In this document: in pieces, positions 52,302 to 60,660 of the stretch
Numbering within the stretch: the first letter of the stretch is position 1
Layout of the letters: each line of letters begins with the position of its first letter
DNA from: Segatella maculosa DSM 19339 = JCM 15638
GTDB lineage: Bacteria > Bacteroidota > Bacteroidia > Bacteroidales > Bacteroidaceae
Length of the DNA: 64,000 nt
Direction: 5' to 3'
NCBI RefSeq assembly: GCF_000382385.1
Contig: NZ_KB908319.1
Location: 62,001 to 126,000, forward strand
Notes under the pieces: model-generated
What the model was told of the DNA's origin: nothing
Database searches by the model: none
Seen by the model: only the letters and a program-made list of their open reading frames with translations
Made by a program: the position numbers and the translations under genes

Positions 52302-53615
52302 ATGAAAAAACTGATTTATTCCTTATTCCTTATGGCTGCTGCAGCCATGACATTCACTGCTTGCTCGAACGTTCCCGAACCCTATGAGAACCCGAATGGC
52401 GGAAAAGAAACGCCGAAACCGGAAATCAAAGGCGACCCTTCTGGCAAGGGAACTGTTGAAGAACCTTACAATGTTGCAGCTGCCTTGCAACAAATCAAAG
52501 CGTTGAAAGCCGATGGAAAGACGCCAGAGATGTACGTAAAAGGTATCATTGTCGAGGTTAAAGATGTTGAACTCAAAACGTATGGCAACGCTTCTTACTA
52601 CATTGCCGACAGCAAAGACGGCACCGAAAAGCTCTATATTTATCAGAGTCGTTACTTAGGTAAGGAGAAATTCAACGCCAAAGACCAAATCAAAGTGGGC
52701 GACGAAGTCGTTGTTTGTGGCCCGTTTGTGAACTTCAGAGGCAATACTCCCGAGACCGAAGGCAAGGGCGCAAGCTACCTTTATTCGCTCAATGGTAAGA
52801 AAGCGGGAGGCGAAACGCCCGACAAACCAAAGGCCGAAGGCGACGGAACCGAGGCTTCTCCCTACAATGTTTCGGCCGCACAAGACCAGAAAACGGGTAC
52901 AACCGGATATGTCAAAGGCTACATTGTCGGCTATATTTATGGAAAGTCTATAAAGACCGGGGCCATATTCAATGCTGATACCTGCACGGTTGAGACCAAT
53001 CTTCTCGTGGCAGCAAAGAAGGATGAGACAAATCCTTCAAATTGTCTAACCATTCAGCTGCCAAAAGGAAAGGTAAGAGACGGACTGAACCTAAAGGCTC
53101 ACAAAGGAAACCTCAAGCAGGAAGTCGTTCTTTATGGCGATATTGCAGACTATTTTGGGCAAAAAGGACTGAAGAATCTTTCATATGCGAAGATTGGTAG
53201 CACAGAACTCGGCGTAAAACCGGGCACCGTGCCTCCTGCAGTGGCTAAGGGAACGGGCACACTTGCCGACCCTTACAATGCAACTGCAGCGACAGAGGCC
53301 GCTAAAAAGTTGGGAACAGGAAAGACTTCCACGGAAGATGTCTATATCAAAGGCAAGATTTCAGAGGTGCAATATGTCTTTTCCAAGAAATACGGAACTG
53401 CAGCTTTCAAGATTTCCGACGATGGTCAGGTGCCAAACAGCTTCATTATCTTCGGTACTTATTATTTGGAAAACAAGCCATGGGTCGAAGGTAACGAGCA
53501 AATTAAAGTGGGCGACGAGGTCATTATCTGCGGCAAACTGACCAATTATAAGGGAACTTATGAGACAGCTTCAAAGAAAAACTATATTTATTCTTTGAAC
53601 GGAAAGACCAAATAA
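52302..53615 (+). CDS. Lipoprotein with three DUF6359 OB-fold-like repeats
   Basis: A 437-residue lipoprotein (lipobox TFTAC, Cys21). Three similar modules begin near residues 48, 181 and 316, each starting with a GxGTxxxPYN signature (GKGTVEEPYNVAAA, GDGTEASPYNVSAA, GTGTLADPYNATAA) and containing a segment of the YVKGxIV type, then a beta-rich run ending ..YLYSLNGK or similar. This is the DUF6359 pattern, presumed OB-like. A triple binding protein at the cell surface is the simplest reading. It ends the operon with the receptor and the DUF5689 protein. Confidence 0.8.
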   Translation: MKKLIYSLFLMAAAAMTFTACSNVPEPYENPNGGKETPKPEIKGDPSGKGTVEEPYNVAAALQQIKALKADGKTPEMYVKGIIVEVKDVELKTYGNASYYIADSKDGTEKLYIYQSRYLGKEKFNAKDQIKVGDEVVVCGPFVNFRGNTPETEGKGASYLYSLNGKKAGGETPDKPKAEGDGTEASPYNVSAAQDQKTGTTGYVKGYIVGYIYGKSIKTGAIFNADTCTVETNLLVAAKKDETNPSNCLTIQLPKGKVRDGLNLKAHKGNLKQEVVLYGDIADYFGQKGLKNLSYAKIGSTELGVKPGTVPPAVAKGTGTLADPYNATAATEAAKKLGTGKTSTEDVYIKGKISEVQYVFSKKYGTAAFKISDDGQVPNSFIIFGTYYLENKPWVEGNEQIKVGDEVIICGKLTNYKGTYETASKKNYIYSLNGKTK

Positions 53616-53639
53616 GCCTTATAAAAACATCTAAAATAA

Positions 53640-53679
53640 TTTGGCAGGCTGCGAAGTTTTCATTAACTTTGCAGCCTGT
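53640..53679 (+). promoter_or_regulatory. L31 promoter embedded in an inverted repeat
   Basis: TTTG (53640-53643), 20 bases, TAACTTTG (53664-53671): perfect consensus. The stretch CAGGCTGC (53646-53653) is the inverse of GCAGCCTG (53671-53678), and AAGTT / AACTT continue the pairing inward, so the inverted repeat lies across the promoter. Read from the upstream operon it could also act as a weak terminator. Confidence 0.75.
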
Positions 53680-53718
53680 TACGCAGATAATGAATTATAA
53701 ACTATAATATTTAACGAA

Positions 53719-53970
53719 ATGAAAAAAGGTATTCACCCTGAAAACTATCGCCCCGTCGTATTCAAAGATATGTCCAACGGCGATATGTTCCTTACGAAGT
53801 CTACGGCTAAAACCAACGATACCGTGGAGTTTGAAGGCGAGACTTACCCCGTGGTTAAGATTGAAATATCAAGTACCTCACACCCGTTCTACACCGGTAA
53901 GAGCAAGCTTGTCGATACTGCAGGCCGCGTTGACCGCTTCATGAACCGTTACGGCAAGCTAAAGAAATAA
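53719..53970 (+). CDS. rpmE2: 50S ribosomal protein L31, type B
   Basis: An 83-residue type B (zinc-free) L31: [25 protein letters not shown] lacks the CxxC zinc motif of type A, and [30 protein letters not shown] is the conserved C-terminal part. It sits in its own transcription unit from the consensus promoter above. Bacteroidota usually carry only this form. Confidence 0.97.
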   Translation: MKKGIHPENYRPVVFKDMSNGDMFLTKSTAKTNDTVEFEGETYPVVKIEISSTSHPFYTGKSKLVDTAGRVDRFMNRYGKLKK

Positions 53971-54000
53971 ATATATCTTTTTAGAATATATTCTTTTCGG

Positions 54001-54040
54001 AATGCGTTCAAACGTAGTTGCATATGCGTTTGAGCGCATT
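54001..54040 (+). terminator. Long hairpin between L31 and the nuclease gene
   Basis: AATGCGTTCAAACG (54001-54014) pairs with CGTTTGAGCGCATT (54027-54040) over 14 positions with one G-T pair. The tail TGTGATTT is a weak U-run, so it may be a terminator of rpmE2 or a leader structure for the nuclease at 54064. Confidence 0.55.
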
Positions 54041-54063
54041 TGTGATTTAAAATCCATAGCATT

Positions 54064-55032
54064 ATGAAATACTATTCTGTTTTTTTCGGCCTTGCATTGG
54101 CCACTCTTTCTTTCATTTCGTGTGGCGGAAACGACAATGACGGCGAAGACGGCGGCGGAAACAGCGTAGTCGACAACGCCAACTGCAATGTTCCGGTCAT
54201 CGGACAGTCTATAGAAATCACCCGTTTGGGCTTTCCAAAGGTGAAAGGAGGGGCGAGTGAGGTTGTTGTTCACAGCACTTCTGCCTTCGGAATGACCTAT
54301 GCTTTGGAGTGGGACCACGAGAAACGATCGTCTCGTTGGTGCTGTTATGAAATCAAAGACGGCAATCATCAGAAAGCTTGGGAGCGCAGGGAGTGGAAGA
54401 AAACAGACTGGCATGGCGACCCATTTCAACACGATCCGAAGATACCTGCTAAGGAACAGCCTCCCGTAAATGGCGAGTTCAGCGGTAGTTACTTCCCTGA
54501 TCATTCCGGGAAATGGTTCGACCGAGGACACATTGTGGCCTCCGAAGACCGCGTATATTCAAAGGATGCCAACGAACAAACGTTCTATATGACGAACATG
54601 CAACCCCAAGTTCACGCGTTCAATGCGGGCATTTGGCTGAAAATGGAGGCGTGTGTGCGCGATCATTTCAGCAAGGGCAGCACCGTTTATGTGTGCAAAG
54701 GCGGCACAATCGACGACGAAAAGCAAATCCTTATGCGCACAAAGAGCAACTTCATCGTGCCCCGTTACTTCTTCATGGCAGTGATGTTGAAGAATAACGA
54801 CGGCTATCATGCTTTCGGATTTTGGGTGGAACACCGCAATGAAAAACGCAGTAAATATATCCTTTCCAACTATGTTGTCAACATTGATGAACTGGAACAG
54901 AAGACTGGCATCGACTTCTTTTGCAACCTTCCCGATGACGTTGAGAACCAAATAGAGGGCGAAAGCGTACAATCTGTCAAATCTTACTTCCGTTCATGGG
55001 GCATCAATCAGACTGCCTCCACCGTTAATTAG
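54064..55032 (+). CDS. DNA/RNA non-specific endonuclease, lipoprotein (NUC1)
   Basis: A 322-residue lipoprotein (MKYYSVFFGLALATLSFISC, Cys20) followed by a Gly/Asp linker. The catalytic DRGH (153-156) with His156 and the metal-binding Asn in NMQPQVHAFNAGIW (His-Asn) match the NUC1 family. It would cut DNA and RNA at the cell surface. No operon partner is downstream, but it is located within the receptor-OB lipoprotein-L31 region, separated from it by L31 only. Confidence 0.92.
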   Translation: MKYYSVFFGLALATLSFISCGGNDNDGEDGGGNSVVDNANCNVPVIGQSIEITRLGFPKVKGGASEVVVHSTSAFGMTYALEWDHEKRSSRWCCYEIKDGNHQKAWERREWKKTDWHGDPFQHDPKIPAKEQPPVNGEFSGSYFPDHSGKWFDRGHIVASEDRVYSKDANEQTFYMTNMQPQVHAFNAGIWLKMEACVRDHFSKGSTVYVCKGGTIDDEKQILMRTKSNFIVPRYFFMAVMLKNNDGYHAFGFWVEHRNEKRSKYILSNYVVNIDELEQKTGIDFFCNLPDDVENQIEGESVQSVKSYFRSWGINQTASTVN

Positions 55033-55121
55033 GCTGTTTCTGCCGTTTTAGTATCGCCCTTTTGACAAAATTGAAAGCGAGGACCAACGGCATAGAAAAC
55101 AGCTTCGTTGAAACCGCTTTG

Positions 55122-55209
55122 TAATCTCAGCCATTTTACCGCGCAATATGGCTGAGATTACCGCACAATATAGCTAAGATTGCGCGGTAAAATGGCTGAG
55201 ATTAAAACG
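55122..55209. repeat. Family B array, four 22-bp units (locus 5)
   Basis: Units begin at 55122, 55144, 55166 and 55188; the first is direct and the next three reversed (AATATGGCTGAGATT). Spacers are CCGCG, CCGCA and GCGCGG. The conserved linker follows (55210-55244), then family A. Confidence 0.9.
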
Positions 55210-55244
55210 TAAGGTGTAAGTGGTTGATTATCAATTTGAATACA

Positions 55245-55410
55245 TGTAGGGACGCACGGCCCGTACGTCCATTCACATTTTAGTTGACAATGGACAAGTA
55301 AATAGGTAGACAAGTTGATTGTTACGCGGCATGTAGGGACGCACGGCCCGTGCGTCCGCCCACATTTCAGTCGAAAGTGAACGAATAAACGGGCAAACAA
55401 GTTGATTGTT
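55245..55410. repeat. Family A copies with family D segments (locus 5)
   Basis: Family A copies at 55245-55274 and 55332-55361, both in the same orientation, each followed by a family D segment (GTTGACAATGGACAAG... and TCGAAAGTGAACGAA...). No gene lies in 55033-55851 apart from the greA leader. Confidence 0.85.
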
Positions 55411-55696
55411 GATACCATTTTTGTGTGTTTGGACCTCCCTTTCTGGAGCGCTACGTTCGGTATTTTGCTTTTGGATGAGGCCGAAAAAGAGACTCTACTA
55501 CGTCTCAATTTATTTTTTTAACCTTAAATCTAATGCTATGAAATACAGTGTAAAGTTATTCAAGATTTCAATACTTGTCAAGAGATTGCGCCCATGAAAA
55601 ATAACTAAATAATGTTTTAATTATTATAATATAGGCTGGTATGCATGCCAACGAGAACTGGTTAAGCCAACATTCAACGCTAAAGATACTTAAAAA

Positions 55697-55728
55697 CTTG
55701 CTTTATTCAAAATTAATGGCTATCTTTG
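55697..55728 (+). promoter_or_regulatory. greA promoter
   Basis: CTTG (55697-55700), 20 bases, TATCTTTG (55721-55728). Transcription would start near 55735, giving a leader of about 117 bases before the ATG at 55852. Confidence 0.82.
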
Positions 55729-55764
55729 CAGCAGATAAAACATAGAGAGTAGGGCAAGGATATG

Positions 55765-55803
55765 AATTCCGACAGGGTTAAGGTGTCGGGATTCTTATTT
55801 TTT
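55765..55803 (+). terminator. Candidate attenuator in the greA leader
   Basis: AATTCCGACA (55765-55774) pairs with TGTCGGGATT (55784-55793), a 10-bp stem with one wobble, loop GGGTTAAGG, then CTTATTTTTTTT. This is an intrinsic terminator between the greA promoter and its start codon, so part of the transcripts would end as an RNA of about 65-70 bases. The frame in front of greA (from ATG 55762) runs through it and is not considered coding. Confidence 0.7.
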
Positions 55804-55851
55804 TTGATACTCTTGCAGCATTCAATATTAACAAGAAAAACGAATAACATT

Positions 55852-56322
55852 ATGGCTTACATGTCACAAGAAGGCTACGACAAGCTCGTAGCAGAGTTGC
55901 AACGACTCGAGTCTGTGGAGCGTCCAAAGGCGTCAGCTGCTATTGCTGAGGCCCGTGACAAGGGCGATTTGAGTGAGAACTCGGAGTATGATGCCGCCAA
56001 AGAAGCGCAGGCTCATCTTGAAGATAAAATCAACAAGATGAAGGTTTCCATTGCCGAGGCGAAGATAGTTGACCTGTCTCGCCTCAGTACCGACGCTGTT
56101 CAGATCATGTCGAAGGTTGAAATGACCAACATGAGTACCAAAGCTAAGATGGTATATACCATTGTCAGCGAGAACGAAGCCAATCTGAAACAAGGCAAAA
56201 TCAGCATCAAAACGCCGATTGCACAGGGATTGTTGAACCATAAGGAAGGCGATATTGTCGAGGTGGAGATACCACGTGGCATCATCAAACTGCGCATTGA
56301 CAAAATCAGTATCGAGGCTTAA
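55852..56322 (+). CDS. greA: Transcription elongation factor GreA
   Basis: A 156-residue protein that helps RNA polymerase restart after backtracking. The start at 55852 (MAYMSQEGYDKLVAEL) gives the usual length; the upstream frame runs through the hairpin. The N-terminal coiled coil carries GDLSENSEYDAAKEAQ, with the acidic tip DLSENSEYD, and the C-terminal FKBP-like domain ends VEIPRGIIKLRIDKI. It is followed 27 bases later by the HIT gene. Confidence 0.96.
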   Translation: MAYMSQEGYDKLVAELQRLESVERPKASAAIAEARDKGDLSENSEYDAAKEAQAHLEDKINKMKVSIAEAKIVDLSRLSTDAVQIMSKVEMTNMSTKAKMVYTIVSENEANLKQGKISIKTPIAQGLLNHKEGDIVEVEIPRGIIKLRIDKISIEA

Positions 56323-56349
56323 TCACGTCAAATCCTTAATATCAGAGAT

Positions 56350-56742
56350 ATGAGTACACTGTTTTCAAAGATTGCCGCAGGCGAAATCCCAAGCTATAAA
56401 TGCGCCGAAAGCGACAAGTTCTATGCGTTTCTCGACATCGATCCTGTGACAAAGGGTCACACGTTGGTCGTTCCTCGCAAGGAAGTAGACTATATCTTCG
56501 ACATGGAAGACGCCGATTTGGCCGAGTTCGAAGTGTTTGCCAAGCGCGTAGCCCGGGCCATTAAGGCGGCCTTTCCCTGCAAGAAAGTGGCACAAGTTGT
56601 GCTGGGTCTCGAGGTAAACCATGCGCATATCCATCTGCTTCCGATGAACAGTGAGGCCGATGTTGACTTCAAACACCATGTGAAACTCACCGAAGAAGAG
56701 TTCAAAGAGACTGCGGAGAAGATAAGGAAGGAGTTCAAATAA
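56350..56742 (+). CDS. HIT family protein (histidine triad nucleotide-binding)
   Basis: A 130-residue protein with the HIT motif HAHIHLLP (about 96-103) and the CAESDKFYAFLDIDPVTKGHTLVVPRKEV region. It hydrolyses purine nucleoside phosphoramidates or related dinucleotides, as HINT/Fhit proteins do. It is probably in an operon with greA; a family C element and a hairpin terminator follow. Confidence 0.95.
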   Translation: MSTLFSKIAAGEIPSYKCAESDKFYAFLDIDPVTKGHTLVVPRKEVDYIFDMEDADLAEFEVFAKRVARAIKAAFPCKKVAQVVLGLEVNHAHIHLLPMNSEADVDFKHHVKLTEEEFKETAEKIRKEFK

Positions 56743-56747
56743 TACCC

Positions 56748-56776
56748 ACCCTGACCCTCCCAAAGGGAGGGAGTGC
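56748..56776. repeat. Family C element behind the HIT gene
   Basis: CACCCTGACCCTCCC and AAAGGGAGGGAG can pair; located 6 bases after the stop codon. Confidence 0.7.
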
Positions 56777-56857
56777 ATGCTTGCGGCGAGCTTTCTCGAT
56801 TTTATTTTGCAAAAGAGAAAGAGATAAAGGGTAAATATCAGCTTGAATTGTGAAATT

Positions 56858-56893
56858 AAAAACGGTGCTTTGCAATGCAAGGCACCGTTTTTA
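56858..56893. terminator. Bidirectional terminator between HIT and mutY
   Basis: AAAACGGTGCTTTGC (56858-56872) pairs with GCAAGGCACCGTTTT (56877-56892) with one mismatch, flanked by A on the left and T on the right, so it works in both directions. Confidence 0.88.
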
Positions 56894-56937
56894 GGTTTCT
56901 ATATACCATTTATTATTATTTTCCATCAGGGCTTTCG

Positions 56938-57966
56938 CTATTCCAAACTCCCTCCCTTTGGGAGGGCCGGGGTGGGTAGTAGTTTCTCCATCAGCCTCGG
57001 TATCGCGTAATTTTCAATCTCTTCTTCTTTAATCCAGATGAAATCGGGAGGCAAAGACGGGCGGCTTGGCCGTTCAATCAGATAGAAATCGGCAAGAAGG
57101 ATACGGTGAGTAAGCACATGTTTCATATCTTTTTGCAGCAAAAGGGCAGTTGCCTTCAAGTCGGAAGAAAGATGTTCGGCCTCGGGAACCGTCCATAATC
57201 CCTGCCAGATGTCACCGCTCCCGCGCTTGTGAATGGCAATCCTTCCGTTACACCTTATATAATATAAGGACAGACGACGCGTCACCACCTTCACCGTTTT
57301 CAGCTTCACGGGTAGCCGATCTACGCTGTCTTCGCGTCTTGCCACGCACGTTTCTTCTAACGGACACAGCTCGCACGCCGGACTTTTCGGCACACATTGC
57401 GTTGCTCCGAAGTCCATCATGGCTTGGTTATAGTCGGCCGCTTCATGCTCAGGCAAGTGGGCCTCGGCCAATGAAGCAAAGAGTTTACGCCCCTCGGTGG
57501 TGTTAATGGGCGTGTCAATGCCGAAATATCGTGCCAACACCCGATAGAAATTGCCGTCGACAGCGGCCGCAGGAATACCGAAAGCGAAGCTACCTATGGC
57601 TGCAGCCGTGTAGTCTCCGACTCCTTTCAACTGCCTGATGGCATCTAAAGTATCGGGAAAACGACCCAAAGCTACGATTTGTTGCGCCGCCGTATGCAGG
57701 TTCCGAGCCCGCGAATAGTAGCCCAATCCCTGCCACATACGCATCACTTCGTCCTCGGTTGCGGCCGCAAGGTCGTCCACGCACGGCCATTTCTGCATGA
57801 AACGCAGCCAATATTCCATGCCTTGGGCAATGCGCGTTTGTTGCAGAATGATTTCACTGAGCCAAATGGCATAGGGGTCTTGCGTGTGTCGCCACGGCAA
57901 ATCGCGTCCGTTCATGCGAAACCATGCCAGCAAAGTCTGTGCGAAAAGCGAGTTGTTTTGCTTCAT
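56938..57966 (-). CDS. mutY: A/G-specific adenine glycosylase MutY
   Basis: A 342-residue repair enzyme removing adenine paired with 8-oxoguanine. It has the helix-hairpin-helix region with IRQLKGVGDYTAAAIGSFAFG, the catalytic Asp in VDGNFYRVLARYF, and a [4Fe-4S] loop CVPKSPACELCPLEETC (four Cys). The C-terminal MutT-like domain binds 8-oxoG. The last 13 residues (LPTPALPKGGSLE) are translated from a family C repeat at 56948-56980. A -7 box TAACTTTG on the minus strand (57981-57974) is only about 8 bases before the ATG, which points to a near-leaderless message. Confidence 0.96.
   Translation of the reverse strand: MKQNNSLFAQTLLAWFRMNGRDLPWRHTQDPYAIWLSEIILQQTRIAQGMEYWLRFMQKWPCVDDLAAATEDEVMRMWQGLGYYSRARNLHTAAQQIVALGRFPDTLDAIRQLKGVGDYTAAAIGSFAFGIPAAAVDGNFYRVLARYFGIDTPINTTEGRKLFASLAEAHLPEHEAADYNQAMMDFGATQCVPKSPACELCPLEETCVARREDSVDRLPVKLKTVKVVTRRLSLYYIRCNGRIAIHKRGSGDIWQGLWTVPEAEHLSSDLKATALLLQKDMKHVLTHRILLADFYLIERPSRPSLPPDFIWIKEEEIENYAIPRLMEKLLPTPALPKGGSLE
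56948..56980. repeat. Family C element overlapping the 3' end of mutY
   Basis: CTCCCTCCCTTTGGGAGGG with GGGGTGGG; it forms the last codons of mutY and supplies its stop region. Confidence 0.8.
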
Positions 57967-57973
57967 ATTCGTG

Positions 57974-57981
57974 CAAAGTTA
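57974..57981 (-). promoter_or_regulatory. -7 element of mutY, predicted near-leaderless
   Basis: TAACTTTG on the minus strand 8 bases from the ATG at 57966. No clear -33 is visible. Confidence 0.5.
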
Positions 57982-58004
57982 CGATTTTTCTCAGATAAAA
58001 TCCT

Positions 58005-58012
58005 TACCTTTG
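58005..58012 (+). promoter_or_regulatory. -7 element of the PIF1-like helicase gene
   Basis: TACCTTTG, 56 bases before the ATG at 58068, divergent from the mutY promoter. Confidence 0.55.
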
Positions 58013-58067
58013 TAGGAGAACCTGCTGGTTTAGAACAAGGAATTCCATTCATTCAATTGCGAAACGC

Positions 58068-60245
58068 ATGCAAACCAATGTCGAATTAGAGCAAGCTTGG
58101 GAGTTTGTTGAACACACGGGAACGAGCATTTTCCTTACGGGAAAGGCCGGAACAGGCAAGACCACGTTCCTCAAAAGCGTTGTGGAAAAGAGCCAAAAGC
58201 GGCTTGTTGTCGTTGCACCCACGGGTGTTGCGGCCATCAATGCGCGTGGTGTGACCATTCATTCTTTCTTTCAGTTGCCCTTTTCTCCTTACATTCCAAA
58301 TACCATTGTCAAGAGAGAATACGGCGTATCCAAGGAGAAACGGAATATCATCAAGACGCTCGACCTGCTCATCATCGATGAAATCAGTATGGTACGCAGC
58401 GACCTTTTGGATGCAATCGACTCGGTATTGCGTCGCTTCAAGAGCCCGACAAAGCCCTTTGGTGGCGTACAATTGCTCATGATAGGCGACCTTCAGCAAC
58501 TCACTCCCGTCGTAACTGACGAGGATGCACACATGCTGAAGCCTCACTATTCCACCCCTTATTTCTTCGGAAGTCATGCACTTGCGCAGATACCTTACGT
58601 GACAATAGCTCTCAAACACGTGTATCGGCAGCAAGACGATGCCTTTCTTAACATCTTGAACCACGTGCGCGAAGGCCATCCGACGGCTGAAGACATGCAG
58701 CGATTGAACGCACGTTACGACCCAAACCTCCGCCCTGAAGAAGATTACATCCGGTTGACCACGCATAACGCCATGGCCGACAACTACAACGACAGCCAAT
58801 TAGCCCAATTAGCAACGCCATCATATAACTTCAAAGCCGAAATCCGAGGCACATTTCCCGAGTACAGCTATCCCACGAGCGAGACATTGACGCTCAAAGC
58901 AGGCGCACAAGTGATGTTTGTCAAGAACGACAGCTCGCCGCTCCGACAGTATTACAACGGCAGAATCGGTCGGGTGAAGCGCATAGACAAGGAACAAATC
59001 ACCGTCCATTGTCCCGGAGATAACTTCGATATCACCGTGACACCGCAGGAATGGGAGAACACGCGCTACGTCATCAACAAGGAAACCAAAGAAATCGAGC
59101 CCGAGGTTCAGGGCATGTTCAGGCAATATCCGCTGCGCTTAGCATGGGCCATCACCATCCATAAGAGCCAAGGCTTAACTTTTGAACACGCCATCATCGA
59201 CGCCGAAATGTCGTTTGCTCCGGGGCAGGTTTACGTGGCACTGAGTCGTTGTAAGACGCTCGAAGGCCTCGTACTTGCGTCACGCATCGACGACAAGGCC
59301 ATCATCAACGACCGACGAGTGGCCGACTACATCGCGCGACAAGAAAACGAAGCCGAACGAAGCATCAGCATGCTGGAGCACTACAAACAAGCGTATCATA
59401 AGCAGCAACTCATGGAGCTCTTCACGTTCAACGACGTGCTAAGGGCACAAGAGAGCCTTTGCCGCGCGGCCGTCGAGTGGCTGCACCCCTACCCCAAGCT
59501 GACTGCGCTTCACAAAGCCACGCAGAAGGCCCTCTGCGAGCAGGTGGACCGCGTAGCCATGAAATGGCTCACAATCATCAATCAAACTGACGAAAATCTA
59601 CTGACGAACGACGCATTCCTCGAGAGGGTGAAGCGCAGCGCCGGTTATTTCAACGCCACGCTCAACAATCACCTGCGCCCGCTGATCGACCGGACGCGCG
59701 AAGCCAAAATTGCGAACAAAAACGGGGCCGAACGATTGCAAACCACCTTCGACGACCTCCGCGTGGCCTACCTCACCAAGCACTACCTGCTCGACGCGGT
59801 CTTCAAGCGCGGGTTCGAGGTCGGCCACTACCTGAAACTGCGGCAAATCGCCTTCCTCGACGCCCTCGATGAAGTGTTTCCGCAAATCAACATCGCGCGA
59901 CGGAGGCACAAGGAATCCACGCCCCCAAAAACCAAGTGCGAAGACACGAAACTGGTGTCGCGCCGCATGTTCGACGAAGGGAAAACCGCCGGAGACATCG
60001 CCGTGGCCCGCAATCTCACCATCTCGACCATCGAAAGCCATCTGGCCCATTTCGTCGGAAAAGGCGAGCTGGAAGCCATCGACGTCATCGGAAAAATGCG
60101 CTACGAAACCATCACCGACGCCCTGAACTGCCTCGAAAACACAACCGACATGAAGAACATCAAGGAAAAATGCCCCGATTTTATAACTTATGGCGACATC
60201 AAAGTCGTGCTCGCCGAGAAAGGCAACTCTCCCGCCGCATCTTGA
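58068..60245 (+). CDS. PIF1-like ATPase/helicase with C-terminal winged-helix region
   Basis: A 725-residue protein. Walker A GKAGTGKT (25-32), VVAPTGVAAINARG and DEISMV (Walker B) match PIF1/RecD-type SF1B helicases; HKSQGLTFEHAIID is a later helicase motif. The C-terminal part (about 620-710) contains FDEGKTAGDIAVARNLTISTIESHLAHFVGKG, a helix-turn-helix of the kind found at the end of bacterial RecQ proteins. It is probably a 5'-3' helicase acting on replication or recombination intermediates. Confidence 0.9.
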   Translation: MQTNVELEQAWEFVEHTGTSIFLTGKAGTGKTTFLKSVVEKSQKRLVVVAPTGVAAINARGVTIHSFFQLPFSPYIPNTIVKREYGVSKEKRNIIKTLDLLIIDEISMVRSDLLDAIDSVLRRFKSPTKPFGGVQLLMIGDLQQLTPVVTDEDAHMLKPHYSTPYFFGSHALAQIPYVTIALKHVYRQQDDAFLNILNHVREGHPTAEDMQRLNARYDPNLRPEEDYIRLTTHNAMADNYNDSQLAQLATPSYNFKAEIRGTFPEYSYPTSETLTLKAGAQVMFVKNDSSPLRQYYNGRIGRVKRIDKEQITVHCPGDNFDITVTPQEWENTRYVINKETKEIEPEVQGMFRQYPLRLAWAITIHKSQGLTFEHAIIDAEMSFAPGQVYVALSRCKTLEGLVLASRIDDKAIINDRRVADYIARQENEAERSISMLEHYKQAYHKQQLMELFTFNDVLRAQESLCRAAVEWLHPYPKLTALHKATQKALCEQVDRVAMKWLTIINQTDENLLTNDAFLERVKRSAGYFNATLNNHLRPLIDRTREAKIANKNGAERLQTTFDDLRVAYLTKHYLLDAVFKRGFEVGHYLKLRQIAFLDALDEVFPQINIARRRHKESTPPKTKCEDTKLVSRRMFDEGKTAGDIAVARNLTISTIESHLAHFVGKGELEAIDVIGKMRYETITDALNCLENTTDMKNIKEKCPDFITYGDIKVVLAEKGNSPAAS

Positions 60246-60263
60246 AACAATTCTAAAAAAAAT

Positions 60264-60659
60264 ATGAAAAAAATCTTTATATTCATCTGTTGCATTGCAG
60301 CGATGTTTGCGTCTACCGCCTGCCGCTATGCGCACGAGGACAAACCCGGCGACACCGTTGCGGCCATCAACTTCGACCCCTCTTTGGCTCCGAAACCCAA
60401 GCAGCCCACAGCGCCAGACACTTCGAAAACACAGCCGACAACCGACAGCACCGACATCTTCATCATCGGCGACGGTAGCACGAGGCGCACACTGCAGCTT
60501 CTGTCCTATCCGAGCAAACGCGACACGGCCATCTTCCGCAAGGCCCAACACATCAGAGTCAGCGGAAGCGCAGACTACGGGCGCGTCGTTCGCGTGACGT
60601 TTTTTTTCCTACCGTCGGGTGATTCCCTCGTGAATACGGTCACGGAAGTCAGAAATTAA
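60264..60659 (+). CDS. Hypothetical lipoprotein
   Basis: A 131-residue protein with a lipoprotein signal (MKKIFIFICCIAAMFASTAC, Cys20), then a Thr/Pro-rich linker (PKQPTAPDTSKTQPTTDSTD) and a small beta domain. The family is not recognised. It is 18 bases after the helicase gene and may be cotranscribed; it converges with the PBP4 gene, one base away from its stop. Confidence 0.7.
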   Translation: MKKIFIFICCIAAMFASTACRYAHEDKPGDTVAAINFDPSLAPKPKQPTAPDTSKTQPTTDSTDIFIIGDGSTRRTLQLLSYPSKRDTAIFRKAQHIRVSGSADYGRVVRVTFFFLPSGDSLVNTVTEVRN

Positions 60660-60660
60660 C

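Noticed and set aside
55762..55851. The 30-codon extension in front of greA
   Set aside because: It runs through the leader terminator hairpin, and GreA proteins begin at the MAYMSQEGY position.
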